Below, one piece after another: positions 1-5,853 of a stretch of DNA of 11,641 nt (positions are counted from its first letter, which is position 1; each line of letters starts with the position of its first letter). The DNA comes from Candidatus Competibacteraceae bacterium. Lineage in GTDB: Bacteria; Pseudomonadota; Gammaproteobacteria; Competibacterales; Competibacteraceae. The position numbers were made by a program, and so were the translations under genes. The stretch is taken from assembly GCA_007120095.1 (NCBI GenBank), contig SKOM01000233.1, positions 1 through 11,641 on the forward strand, given 5' to 3'. A model generated the notes under the pieces. The model was given only the letters and a program-made list of their open reading frames with translations, made no database searches and was not told the origin of the DNA.

Positions 1-359
1 TTGGTAATATGGCATCACCCTTGAAATATTTTCTCGACAGCACCACCAGCCTGTGGCTTTCGGGAGCGCTTGCGGGGAAACCGGCTGCGGTGTTTACCTC
101 CACCGGCAGCCTGCATGGTGGGCAGGAATCTACGTTGCTGAGTATGATGCTCCCCTTGTTACATCACGGCATGTTGCTGGTGGGTCTGCCCTACACCGAA
201 CCGGCTTTAAACCAGACCCGCAGCGGCGGCACACCTTATGGTGCCAGTCATCACGCCGGTAACGATCCCCTGCCTCGGGAACTGGATGCACACGAACAAA
301 CACTGTGTCAGGCCTTGGGGCAACGGCTGGCCACAACCGCTTTGCGGCTTCAGGTTTAA
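1..359 (+). CDS. wrbA: NAD(P)H:quinone oxidoreductase WrbA, 3' part
   Basis: This is the C-terminal part of a WrbA-type flavodoxin-like quinone oxidoreductase, which binds FMN and reduces quinones by two electrons from NAD(P)H in the cytoplasm. The frame is open from the left edge: bases 1-2 end a codon and the first full codons read G-N-M, the family's FGNM motif. About 118 of the usual 200 or so residues are visible. Recognisable stretches are the dimer-interface helix region (KYFLDSTTSLWLSGALAGKP), the FTSTGSLHGGQESTLLSM block and HHGMLLVGLPYTEP followed by GGTPYGASHHAG. These are diagnostic WrbA segments that contact FMN in known structures. The gene ends in TAA and is followed after 3 bases by a DUF2069 gene, so the two are very probably cotranscribed. 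The 5' end and promoter lie outside the window. Confidence 0.95.
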   Translation, partial: GNMASPLKYFLDSTTSLWLSGALAGKPAAVFTSTGSLHGGQESTLLSMMLPLLHHGMLLVGLPYTEPALNQTRSGGTPYGASHHAGNDPLPRELDAHEQTLCQALGQRLATTALRLQV

Positions 360-362
360 GGG

Positions 363-737
363 ATGAACCGCAGCATATGGCGCTGGTGCGCCCTGGTCAG
401 CTTTGCTGGTTTATTCGTGTTGCTGAGTTTGCGCATCGCTTGGCTGGCTCCACCACACTATTGGCCACGGTCTTTGGTGCTGCTGCTTCTGGTCGGACCG
501 TTGCTGCTACCATTAAGTGGGGTGATCTACGGTCGACTGCGTGCTCATCTGTGGGCGGCTATCCTTGCCATGTTTTATTTTGTTGTCGGCAGCTATCATT
601 TCGCTGATGCCCTCACTAATGACCACGCCTATGGCCTGGCCAGTTTAGAAATTCTGCTCAGCATCATGCTGTTCATCAGCGCTAATTTATATGTGCGCAG
701 CTACCCGCGTGGGGCTGGCAACCACCCCACAGCATGA
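363..737 (+). CDS. DUF2069 family inner-membrane protein
   Basis: This is a 124-residue hydrophobic protein with four predicted transmembrane segments, at roughly residues 8-27, 38-58, 62-80 and 90-112. Length, topology and position directly after wrbA match the DUF2069 family of small gammaproteobacterial membrane proteins. The motifs GVIYGRLRAHLWAA and SYHFADALTND fit that family as I remember it. No enzymatic residues can be pointed to and the function is unknown. The ATG lies 3 bases after the wrbA stop, and the AGG at 352-354, inside the end of wrbA, is at a suitable distance to act as ribosome binding site. Translation is therefore probably coupled to wrbA. The gene ends in TGA. Family assignment is from recognition, not from a search. 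Confidence 0.85.
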   Translation: MNRSIWRWCALVSFAGLFVLLSLRIAWLAPPHYWPRSLVLLLLVGPLLLPLSGVIYGRLRAHLWAAILAMFYFVVGSYHFADALTNDHAYGLASLEILLSIMLFISANLYVRSYPRGAGNHPTA

Positions 738-876
738 GTCAGCCAAATCAGTTATCACAGATAGCGCTCAGCGGTATCGGTTACAATAGACGCGCATGCA
801 ACCACTGCCGATTGAACGGGCACGACTCTGACCGGTCTCTGGTTAGGTTTCGACAGTTGAATTCAGGATCTTGCTC

Positions 877-1914
877 ATGACCCACAATCCCGACCATTGG
901 CCTGCCGATCACCCCGCCGTTGCTTACGGCAAAATTGGGGTTCTGCTGGTCAATCTCGGCACCCCGGATGGTACCGACTACTGGTCGATGCGCCGTTATC
1001 TCAAAGAATTCCTGAGTGATCCACGGGTTATCGAGGTTAACCCGGTCATCTGGCAGGTGTTGCTCAACACTATCGTGTTGACCTTCCGGCCGAAAAAAAG
1101 CGGTGCCGCCTATGCGTCAATCTGGGACAAGGAAACCAATGAATCGCCGCTGCGCCGCTATACCCGCGAGCTGAAGGAGGGCGTTCGGCAGATGATCACC
1201 GACCAGGGGCTGGTCATCGATTGGGCGATGCGCTACGGCAACCCCAGTATCGCCTCCAGACTCGAAGTCCTGAGGGAACAAGGCTGTGATCGCATTGTCC
1301 TGGCGGCCTTATACCCTCAATACAGCGCCAGCACCACCGCCACCGTCTACGACAAAGCCTTCGCGGCACTGCGCCAAATGCGTTGGCAACCGGCCATCCG
1401 CACCCTGCCGCCTTGGCATGATGACCCCATATATATTCGCGCTATTGCTGAATCCATTCGCCAGCATCACGCTCAACTGGATTGGAAGCCTGAGGTCACT
1501 TTGCTGTCATTTCACGGCTTGCCCAAAGAGTATCTGCTCAAGGGTGATCCCTATCATTGCCAGTGCGCTAAAAGCGCTCGGCTGATCCGTGAATATCTCG
1601 GTTTGTCCGCAGAACAGATGCGGCTGACGTTTCAGTCTCGATTTGGGTCGGCAGAATGGCTCCAGCCTTATACCAGTGAGACCGTCGAAACGCTGGCTCA
1701 GCAGGGGATTAAAAATATAACGGTCGCAACCCCTGGATTTGTCGCCGATTGTGTCGAAACCCTTGAAGAAATCGCCCTGGAAGCTCGCGATGAATTTCTG
1801 GAAATGGGCGGGAAACACTTCAGCGCCATACCGTGCTTGAATGCCTCGGATGATGGCATTGAGGTCATCCGCACCCAACTCAAGCGCGAACTCAGCGGCT
1901 GGTGGCCACGCTAA
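877..1914 (+). CDS. hemH: Ferrochelatase (protohaem ferro-lyase)
   Basis: This enzyme inserts Fe2+ into protoporphyrin IX, the last step of protohaem synthesis. The product has 345 residues. Visible family motifs are GVLLVNLGTPD (residues 21-31), RRYLKEFLSDPRVIE (39-53), LYPQYSASTTATV (145-157), SFHGLP with the catalytic His213, QSRFG..WLQPYT (253-266) and PGFVADCVETLEEI with the conserved Glu294 (286-299). Cysteines occur at 137, 228, 230, 292 and 320. Some bacterial ferrochelatases carry a [2Fe-2S] cluster, but I cannot tell whether this one does. I chose the ATG at 877 over the TTG at 871 because AGGA (865-868) lies 8 bases before the ATG and only 2 before the TTG. The sequence resembles alphaproteobacterial HemH more than the Pseudomonas or E. 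coli type. A possible -10 (TACAAT, 782-787) lies upstream without a convincing -35. The gene is convergent with the TPR gene, 9 bases between stops. Confidence 0.97.
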   Translation: MTHNPDHWPADHPAVAYGKIGVLLVNLGTPDGTDYWSMRRYLKEFLSDPRVIEVNPVIWQVLLNTIVLTFRPKKSGAAYASIWDKETNESPLRRYTRELKEGVRQMITDQGLVIDWAMRYGNPSIASRLEVLREQGCDRIVLAALYPQYSASTTATVYDKAFAALRQMRWQPAIRTLPPWHDDPIYIRAIAESIRQHHAQLDWKPEVTLLSFHGLPKEYLLKGDPYHCQCAKSARLIREYLGLSAEQMRLTFQSRFGSAEWLQPYTSETVETLAQQGIKNITVATPGFVADCVETLEEIALEARDEFLEMGGKHFSAIPCLNASDDGIEVIRTQLKRELSGWWPR

Positions 1915-1923
1915 GCTCGGCGT

Positions 1924-2250
1924 TTATTCAACAATCTGCGATTTACGCACCCGCTTACTGAGCACCTGCATGACTTTGCTGGCCTGCACGTCGCCCTTGC
2001 GCTGGGCAACGGCTATGCCGGACTCATAAGCTTGCAATGCCTGCTCGGGTTGCTGTAACGCCGTCAAGGCCTGACCGAGCACCTGCCACGCTGCTGAGTA
2101 ATCCGGATTATGCTTAACGGCCTGGCGCAGATGCTCGACAGCCTGCCGGGCCCGGCCGGCTTTTAAATAAGCCTGACCGAGACCAAAGCGCAACAGGGCA
2201 TTATCCCGGCCCTGTGCCAGTAATTGTTCAAATCGTGCTATTGCATCCAT
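1924..2250 (-). CDS. Small tetratricopeptide repeat protein
   Basis: This 108-residue soluble protein consists almost entirely of TPR helices. Two clear repeats lie at about residues 18-51 (core ALLRFGLGQAYLKAGR..AVEHLRQAV) and 52-85 (AAWQVLGQALTALQQ..ALQAYESGI), followed by a basic helical tail (SKRVRKSQ). There is no signal peptide and no catalytic domain, so it is presumably a cytoplasmic protein-binding scaffold whose partner is unknown. I recognise it as a widespread short TPR family in Gammaproteobacteria without an assigned role. I chose the ATG at 2250 because an AGG sits 8 bases upstream; a GTG at 2259 in the same frame would add three residues. The gene is divergent from gspA across 83 bases, which leaves open shared control but does not prove a secretion role. 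It ends in TAA. Confidence 0.85.
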   Translation of the reverse strand: MDAIARFEQLLAQGRDNALLRFGLGQAYLKAGRARQAVEHLRQAVKHNPDYSAAWQVLGQALTALQQPEQALQAYESGIAVAQRKGDVQASKVMQVLSKRVRKSQIVE

Positions 2251-2285
2251 AAAATACACCTATTTCTCGCCTGCCCGTAAACGGC

Positions 2286-2293
2286 TTATACTG
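2286..2293 (+). promoter_or_regulatory. Possible -10 element for gspA
   Basis: TATACT at 2287-2292 matches five of six bases of the sigma-70 -10 consensus and lies about 40 bases before the gspA ATG. The -35 region 17 bases upstream (TTCTCG, 2264-2269) is weak. The opposite strand reads AGTATAAG at the same place, so the divergent TPR gene could use an overlapping element. Confidence 0.25.
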
Positions 2294-2333
2294 CTTGCTG
2301 GTTTGGTTCACTCGCATCGCCTGCTGGTTCCCC

Positions 2334-3638
2334 ATGTACGTTGCCCATTTTGGTTTGAATCATCCGCCGTTTGCCATCACCCCAGACCCGGATTATCTCT
2401 ATCTCAGCCCCAGCCACCAAGAGGCATTGGCTCATCTGCTCTACGGCATCGGCGAGGATGGTGGCTTTGTGCAGCTCACCGGCGAGATCGGCACCGGCAA
2501 GACCACACTGATTCGCGCTCTGCTCGCCCAACCGTGGGAAGATGTCGATATTGCCCTGTGTCTGAATCCCCGCCAATCCTCTGAGGAATTAGTCGCCACC
2601 TTATGCGATGAACTCAGTGTGCAGCGCTCTGCTGACAGTCAGCGGCTCAAACCGCTTGTCGATGAACTCAACCAGCATTTACTCGCCACGCATGCGCAAG
2701 GTCGCCGCACTGTGGTGATTATCGATGAAGCCCAAGCACTGAGCATCGAAGTCCTCGAACAGATCCGTTTGCTGACCAACCTCGAAACACATCGGCACAA
2801 ATTATTACGAGTGATCCTGGTGGGTCAACCGGAACTGCAGCGAACTTTACACAGCACCGCCCTGCGCCAGCTTGCCCAGCGCATCACCGCCCGCTACCAC
2901 CTCAGTCCGCTGAAGCGCCGCCAAACCCATGCCTATATCCACCACCGTCTAAGGGTGGCCGGGGGATGGCCGGGACTCTTTACCCCGTCCGCCTGCCGAC
3001 TGATTCATCGTCACAGCGGCGGTATTCCACGCGTGATTAATCTCCTCTGTGACCGCGCATTACTCGGTGCTTATAGTCAACAGCAAACGCGCGTCGGTCG
3101 GCGTATTGCCCGACGGGCTGTCCGTGAGGTACTTCGTGGTGACGCTGGCCAACGGCGCTGGCGCTGGTTGGGTGCCAGCGCGACTGCCGGGGGTGCGGCA
3201 TTAATCCTGACAGGCTTGAGCCTGCCGTACCTGCCACTGCCCCCTGAATCGGCTGATCCGGCCAGCGATACGCCGGTGCCGACCATCACCACAGAGCCGG
3301 TGATCACACCACCACGCTCTTTCGACGCCGATCTGGCCGCTACAGACTCCGAGCAGGGACTGCGGCAATTACTGCGGCGTTGGCAGCTCGATCCCGAATT
3401 TGCCGACCATAGCGATATTTGCGCAGCCATTCAGCTACAGGGACTGCGCTGTGTAACGGGCAACAGCGACTGGTCTAAACTCCGGCAGTATAATCGCCCG
3501 GCGCTGTTGACACTGCGCAGCGCCAATGGCGATGATAATCAAGTGTTGTTGCAGTCTGTGCGGCAATCACAGGCCGTGCTGAATGGAATTCCACAACCCG
3601 TTGATATAAATGAACTGTTACAACGATGGACGGGTTAG
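2334..3638 (+). CDS. gspA: GspA/ExeA-type AAA ATPase, ended by an in-frame TAG
   Basis: This is the inner-membrane ATPase of the ExeA/GspA family, which with GspB helps insert and assemble the type II secretion secretin through the peptidoglycan. The start MYVAHFGLNHPPFAITPD is typical. Residues 50-58 are Walker A (GEIGTGKTT) and 127-134 Walker B (VVIIDEAQ). VILVGQPEL and the GGIPRVINLLCDRAL sensor region follow. One membrane segment lies near residues 280-302 after a basic stretch, then a proline-rich linker and a periplasmic domain resembling the C39-like peptidase fold of the family. The frame ends after 434 residues at TAG in the context WTG-stop-FLLFWPPP. Family members continue here (typically WxGxFxLLWRPP) into a peptidoglycan-binding domain, which is present in the same frame immediately downstream. 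The ATG at 2334 is preferred to a TTG at 2295 on N-terminal similarity; no good ribosome binding site is visible before either. Confidence 0.9.
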   Translation: MYVAHFGLNHPPFAITPDPDYLYLSPSHQEALAHLLYGIGEDGGFVQLTGEIGTGKTTLIRALLAQPWEDVDIALCLNPRQSSEELVATLCDELSVQRSADSQRLKPLVDELNQHLLATHAQGRRTVVIIDEAQALSIEVLEQIRLLTNLETHRHKLLRVILVGQPELQRTLHSTALRQLAQRITARYHLSPLKRRQTHAYIHHRLRVAGGWPGLFTPSACRLIHRHSGGIPRVINLLCDRALLGAYSQQQTRVGRRIARRAVREVLRGDAGQRRWRWLGASATAGGAALILTGLSLPYLPLPPESADPASDTPVPTITTEPVITPPRSFDADLAATDSEQGLRQLLRRWQLDPEFADHSDICAAIQLQGLRCVTGNSDWSKLRQYNRPALLTLRSANGDDNQVLLQSVRQSQAVLNGIPQPVDINELLQRWTG

Positions 3639-3668
3639 TTCCTGCTGTTTTGGCCACCGCCGGTGGCC
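3636..3668 (+). other. In-frame amber codon plus downstream hairpin in gspA
   Basis: TAG at 3636-3638 interrupts the gspA frame. After a 13-base spacer a perfect inverted repeat follows: GGCCACC (3652-3658), loop GCC, GGTGGCC (3662-3668), that is 7 bp of which six are G-C. No T-tract follows, so it is not an ordinary intrinsic terminator. A structure a short way 3' of a stop codon is a known stimulator of readthrough in other systems. Here that is only an inference, because the same bases also encode Pro-Pro-Pro-Val-Ala, residues the family tends to have there, and could form a hairpin by chance. Confidence 0.45.
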
Positions 3669-3917
3669 GCTGAGTTGCTACACTTAGGTAACGAGGGTGA
3701 GGCGGTGCGCTGGTTACGCCAACAATTAGCACGGGTCGATGGAGATTACCACACAACGTCGTCAACCCGGTTTGATGCTGAACTGGAACGACAGGTACGC
3801 CGCTTCCAAGAACGTCATGGTTTGAGTGTGGATGGTTTGGTCGGCACCCAGACTTTACTGGTTTTAACCGGCCTGGCACCTGAGCCGAACACGCCCACAC
3901 TGAAATCAACTTTTTGA
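3639..3917 (+). CDS. gspA: Peptidoglycan-binding domain: in-frame 3' part of gspA
   Basis: These 92 codons continue the gspA frame directly after the TAG and encode a PG_binding_1-type domain. Key segments are LHLGNEGEAVRWLRQQLA, FDAELERQVRRFQERHGL and SVDGLVGTQTLLVLTGLAP, the three-helix pattern including the DGxVGxxT signature. This is the domain normally found at the C-terminus of GspA/ExeA, where it binds periplasmic peptidoglycan. With the upstream part the total is 527 residues counting the amber position, normal for the family (Aeromonas ExeA is about 550). A GTG at 3663 could start an independent 84-residue protein, but it has no ribosome binding site, lies inside a hairpin and would give a periplasmic domain with no signal peptide. 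I therefore regard this as part of gspA, either reached by readthrough or recently separated by mutation. The domain itself shows no decay. It ends in TGA 17 bases before gspB. Confidence 0.8.
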   Translation, partial: FLLFWPPPVAAELLHLGNEGEAVRWLRQQLARVDGDYHTTSSTRFDAELERQVRRFQERHGLSVDGLVGTQTLLVLTGLAPEPNTPTLKSTF

Positions 3918-3934
3918 TTTTAAAAAATATAATT

Positions 3935-4486
3935 ATGTCCTATATTCTTGATGCTCTGCGAAAAGCCGAGCGCAGCCGTCAACAGCATCATGATCCCAAA
4001 CAACAGGTGTTATTGGCGTCGATGAACCATGAACAACCATCGATCACTATTTGGCGCCATGGCGGTGTTTTCGCAGCGTTGCTGGCTAATGGGCTCTTGC
4101 TGGGCGTGCTGATACTCAACCAAACCGGCTTAATCGCCTGGTTGCCGCACGGTACCGGTACAGGGCATGATGCTGCGGCCAGTGCTGCCCCGCTGAATCC
4201 GCTACAGGAGCAGACTGGAAGTCGCCTGGTATTAGCCGATGAGCCCTTAGCAGTCAACCAACCGGTGACGCTCAGCCAACTGCCGTCAGGATTGCGCCAG
4301 CGCTTTGCGGGGCTGAATCTGGATTTGCACGTTTACGGTGAACGCAGCGAGCAGCGCTTTGTATTGATCAATTCACAACGTTACCGGGCCGGTGACTGGT
4401 TAGCCGAGGGGCCATTGCTAGAGGCTATTGTGCCGGAAGGCGTTATTCTCAGCTATGGCGATAGCCGATTTCGGTTATCGCCTTGA
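3935..4486 (+). CDS. gspB: Type II secretion accessory protein GspB/ExeB
   Basis: This is the inner-membrane partner of GspA; the two form the complex that helps the secretin cross and assemble around peptidoglycan. The product has 183 residues. The N-terminus MSYILDALRKAERSRQ is the hallmark of GspB/ExeB. One membrane segment lies at about residues 42-64, then a low-complexity linker, then a periplasmic T2SSB-type C-terminal domain from about residue 110 (LPSGLRQRFAGLNLDLHVY, RFVLINSQRYRAGDWL, EGVILSYGDSRFRL). I chose the ATG at 3935; a TTG in the same frame at 3914 would add seven residues of no family likeness. No Shine-Dalgarno is visible: the upstream bases are AT-rich. Translation may depend on ribosomes ending at the gspA TGA 17 bases before. 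No other gsp genes are in the window. Confidence 0.92.
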   Translation: MSYILDALRKAERSRQQHHDPKQQVLLASMNHEQPSITIWRHGGVFAALLANGLLLGVLILNQTGLIAWLPHGTGTGHDAAASAAPLNPLQEQTGSRLVLADEPLAVNQPVTLSQLPSGLRQRFAGLNLDLHVYGERSEQRFVLINSQRYRAGDWLAEGPLLEAIVPEGVILSYGDSRFRLSP

Positions 4487-4665
4487 TGACAGCGTCAGCA
4501 CAACGTCGAGCGCAATATGGGCTGAACTGTTAGCAACCTGGCGAGCATAATTGTGCTGCAACAGCTGGCGCAGAGACCGATGCGCTCGGCCAAATAGATC
4601 AGCGCCCGCAAACGTTCAACGTGCGTCTGCTGAACCGGAGAGTGGATACACCGGTCAGTGTCCAC
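4475..4665 (-). other. gspB-ribBX gap: possible decayed minus-strand ORF
   Basis: The 216 bases between gspB and ribBX hold no intact gene. On the minus strand a frame opens at GTG (4665) and gives VDTDRC..VQQTHVERLRALIYLAER, then turns into an improbable Cys-rich stretch to TGA at 4495. At the same point a second minus frame reads HRSLRQLLQHNYARQVANSS and continues to TAA at 4475-4477, overlapping gspB by 12 bases. Joining them needs a one-base shift near 4590 and would give a helical fragment of about 60 residues. I do not recognise it. A minus-strand TATAAT at 4677-4682 lies upstream. It may be a gene remnant or coincidence. Confidence 0.2.
4642..4665. promoter_or_regulatory. Imperfect dyad upstream of ribBX
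   Basis: GTGGATAC (4642-4649) and GTGTCCAC (4658-4665) are complementary over 8 bp with one G-T pair, around an 8-base centre containing ACCGGT. The dyad is 37 bases before the ribBX ATG. It could be an operator or a leader hairpin, or chance. No FMN riboswitch core is present in this gap. Confidence 0.25.
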
Positions 4666-4702
4666 ACTAATCACGCATTATACGGTTACCCAACATATAA
4701 CT

Positions 4703-5842
4703 ATGACAACAGCAAGTGTAGACCAAGCGATTGCGGCCATTGCCCGAGGCTGCTTCGTGGTCGTGGTCGATGACGAGAGCCGCGAAAATGAGGGCGATTT
4801 AATTATGGCTGCCGAACACGCCAGCGAGACCAAACTCGCGTTCATGATCCGCCATACCAGCGGCATTATCTGTGTGCCCATGACTGAGGAACGCATCCGG
4901 GCGCTGGAATTGCCGCAAATGGTACAAAACAACACTGAAGCCCACACCACGGCGTTTACCGTCTCGGTGGACTATCGCCACCACACCACCACCGGCATCT
5001 CGGCGGCCGATCGCACCCGTACGATTCAGGCGCTGGCTGATCCGCAAGCTCGCGCCGAGGATTTCGCCCGCCCCGGACATATCTTCCCGCTGATGGCCCG
5101 CCCCGGCGGGGTATTGCGCCGCGCAGGGCATACGGAAGCTGCCGTCGACCTCGCACGCCTCGCCGGACTGGCACCTGTTGGGGTGATTTGTGAACTGGTC
5201 AATGATGACGGCAGCATTAAACGGTTGCCTGAATTGCGGGAATTTGCCGCTGAGCATCAGTTACCGGTGCTGTCGATTGTCGATCTGATTCGTTATCGAC
5301 GCCGTAAGGAAAAACTGGTGGAATGCCGCCAGCGTAAAACGCTGGCAACGCCTTACGGGGAATTTACCGCCTACACGTATTTGTCGCTACCCGATGGATT
5401 GGAACATCTGGTACTGGTCAAAGGCGAGGTGGATGACGGCTCGGACGTGCTGGTACGAGTGCATAATGAGCGGCTGCTGGACGATATGCTGGCTGCTGCA
5501 GAAGAAAACACCGTGCAAGCTGCACTGAGTCGGATTGCCGAGACCGGCAAAGGCGTGCTGGTGTATCTGCGTGATCCGCACGGGGTGTCATTGGACTACC
5601 GCGAAAAATCGCCGCCGCCAGTGACCACTGACACACCCGAACAAGTGCGCGAATGGCGGGAAAACGGGGTAGGTTCACAGATTCTGGTGGATTTGGGCGT
5701 ACAGCGCATGCGGCTGCTGGTCAACAGCAACTGGCATTACACTGGCCTGGAGAGCTACGGCCTGACCATTGTTGAGAGCCTGCCAATGATGCGGGATCAT
5801 ACCGGCAACGTTAAAACCGGTTTGGAAAACCCTAAGGAATAA
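4703..5842 (+). CDS. ribB: 3,4-dihydroxy-2-butanone-4-phosphate synthase with degenerate GTP cyclohydrolase II domain (RibBX)
   Basis: The N-terminal half converts ribulose 5-phosphate to 3,4-dihydroxy-2-butanone 4-phosphate plus formate, the four-carbon donor for riboflavin. Its active-site motifs are intact: DDESRENEGDLIMAAE (residues 23-38), RHTSGIICVPM (50-60), TTTGISAADRTRTI (95-108), RPGHIFPLMARPGGV (123-137), HTEAAVDLARLAGL (143-156) and ICELVNDDGS (162-171). Residues from about 205 resemble GTP cyclohydrolase II (RVHNE, GVLVYLRD, NGVGSQILVDLGVQRMRLL, YGLTIVE), but the zinc-binding Cys motif is missing and no cysteine occurs after residue 208. GTP hydrolysis is therefore not expected. 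This matches the RibBX variant described in Proteobacteria. The product has 379 residues. I chose the ATG at 4703 over a GTG at 4658 because family proteins start close to TTASVDQAIAAI. There is no clear ribosome binding site. The gene ends in TAA. Confidence 0.93.
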   Translation: MTTASVDQAIAAIARGCFVVVVDDESRENEGDLIMAAEHASETKLAFMIRHTSGIICVPMTEERIRALELPQMVQNNTEAHTTAFTVSVDYRHHTTTGISAADRTRTIQALADPQARAEDFARPGHIFPLMARPGGVLRRAGHTEAAVDLARLAGLAPVGVICELVNDDGSIKRLPELREFAAEHQLPVLSIVDLIRYRRRKEKLVECRQRKTLATPYGEFTAYTYLSLPDGLEHLVLVKGEVDDGSDVLVRVHNERLLDDMLAAAEENTVQAALSRIAETGKGVLVYLRDPHGVSLDYREKSPPPVTTDTPEQVREWRENGVGSQILVDLGVQRMRLLVNSNWHYTGLESYGLTIVESLPMMRDHTGNVKTGLENPKE

Positions 5843-5853
5843 AGTAGCAGCAG

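Noticed and set aside
796..831. An 11-codon ORF upstream of hemH that could be a leader peptide
   Set aside because: It has no ribosome binding site and no regulatory codon run, and no attenuator-like hairpins follow it.
1507..1878. A 123-residue minus-strand open frame inside hemH
   Set aside because: It is antisense to conserved hemH motifs and has no recognisable product.
3663..3917. A free-standing peptidoglycan-binding protein starting at GTG 3663
   Set aside because: There is no ribosome binding site or signal peptide, the GTG is inside a hairpin, and the frame and homology continue from gspA, so it is better read as the gspA C-terminus.
4486..4533. A 15-codon ORF overlapping the gspB stop (ATGA-like)
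   Set aside because: It is very short, ends at once in TAG and shows no coding features.
4496..4558. Inverted repeat CAGCACAA (4496-4503) with TTGTGCTG (4551-4558), as a possible gspB terminator
   Set aside because: The loop of 47 bases is long, there is no T-run after the second arm, and 8-bp matches at that distance are expected by chance.
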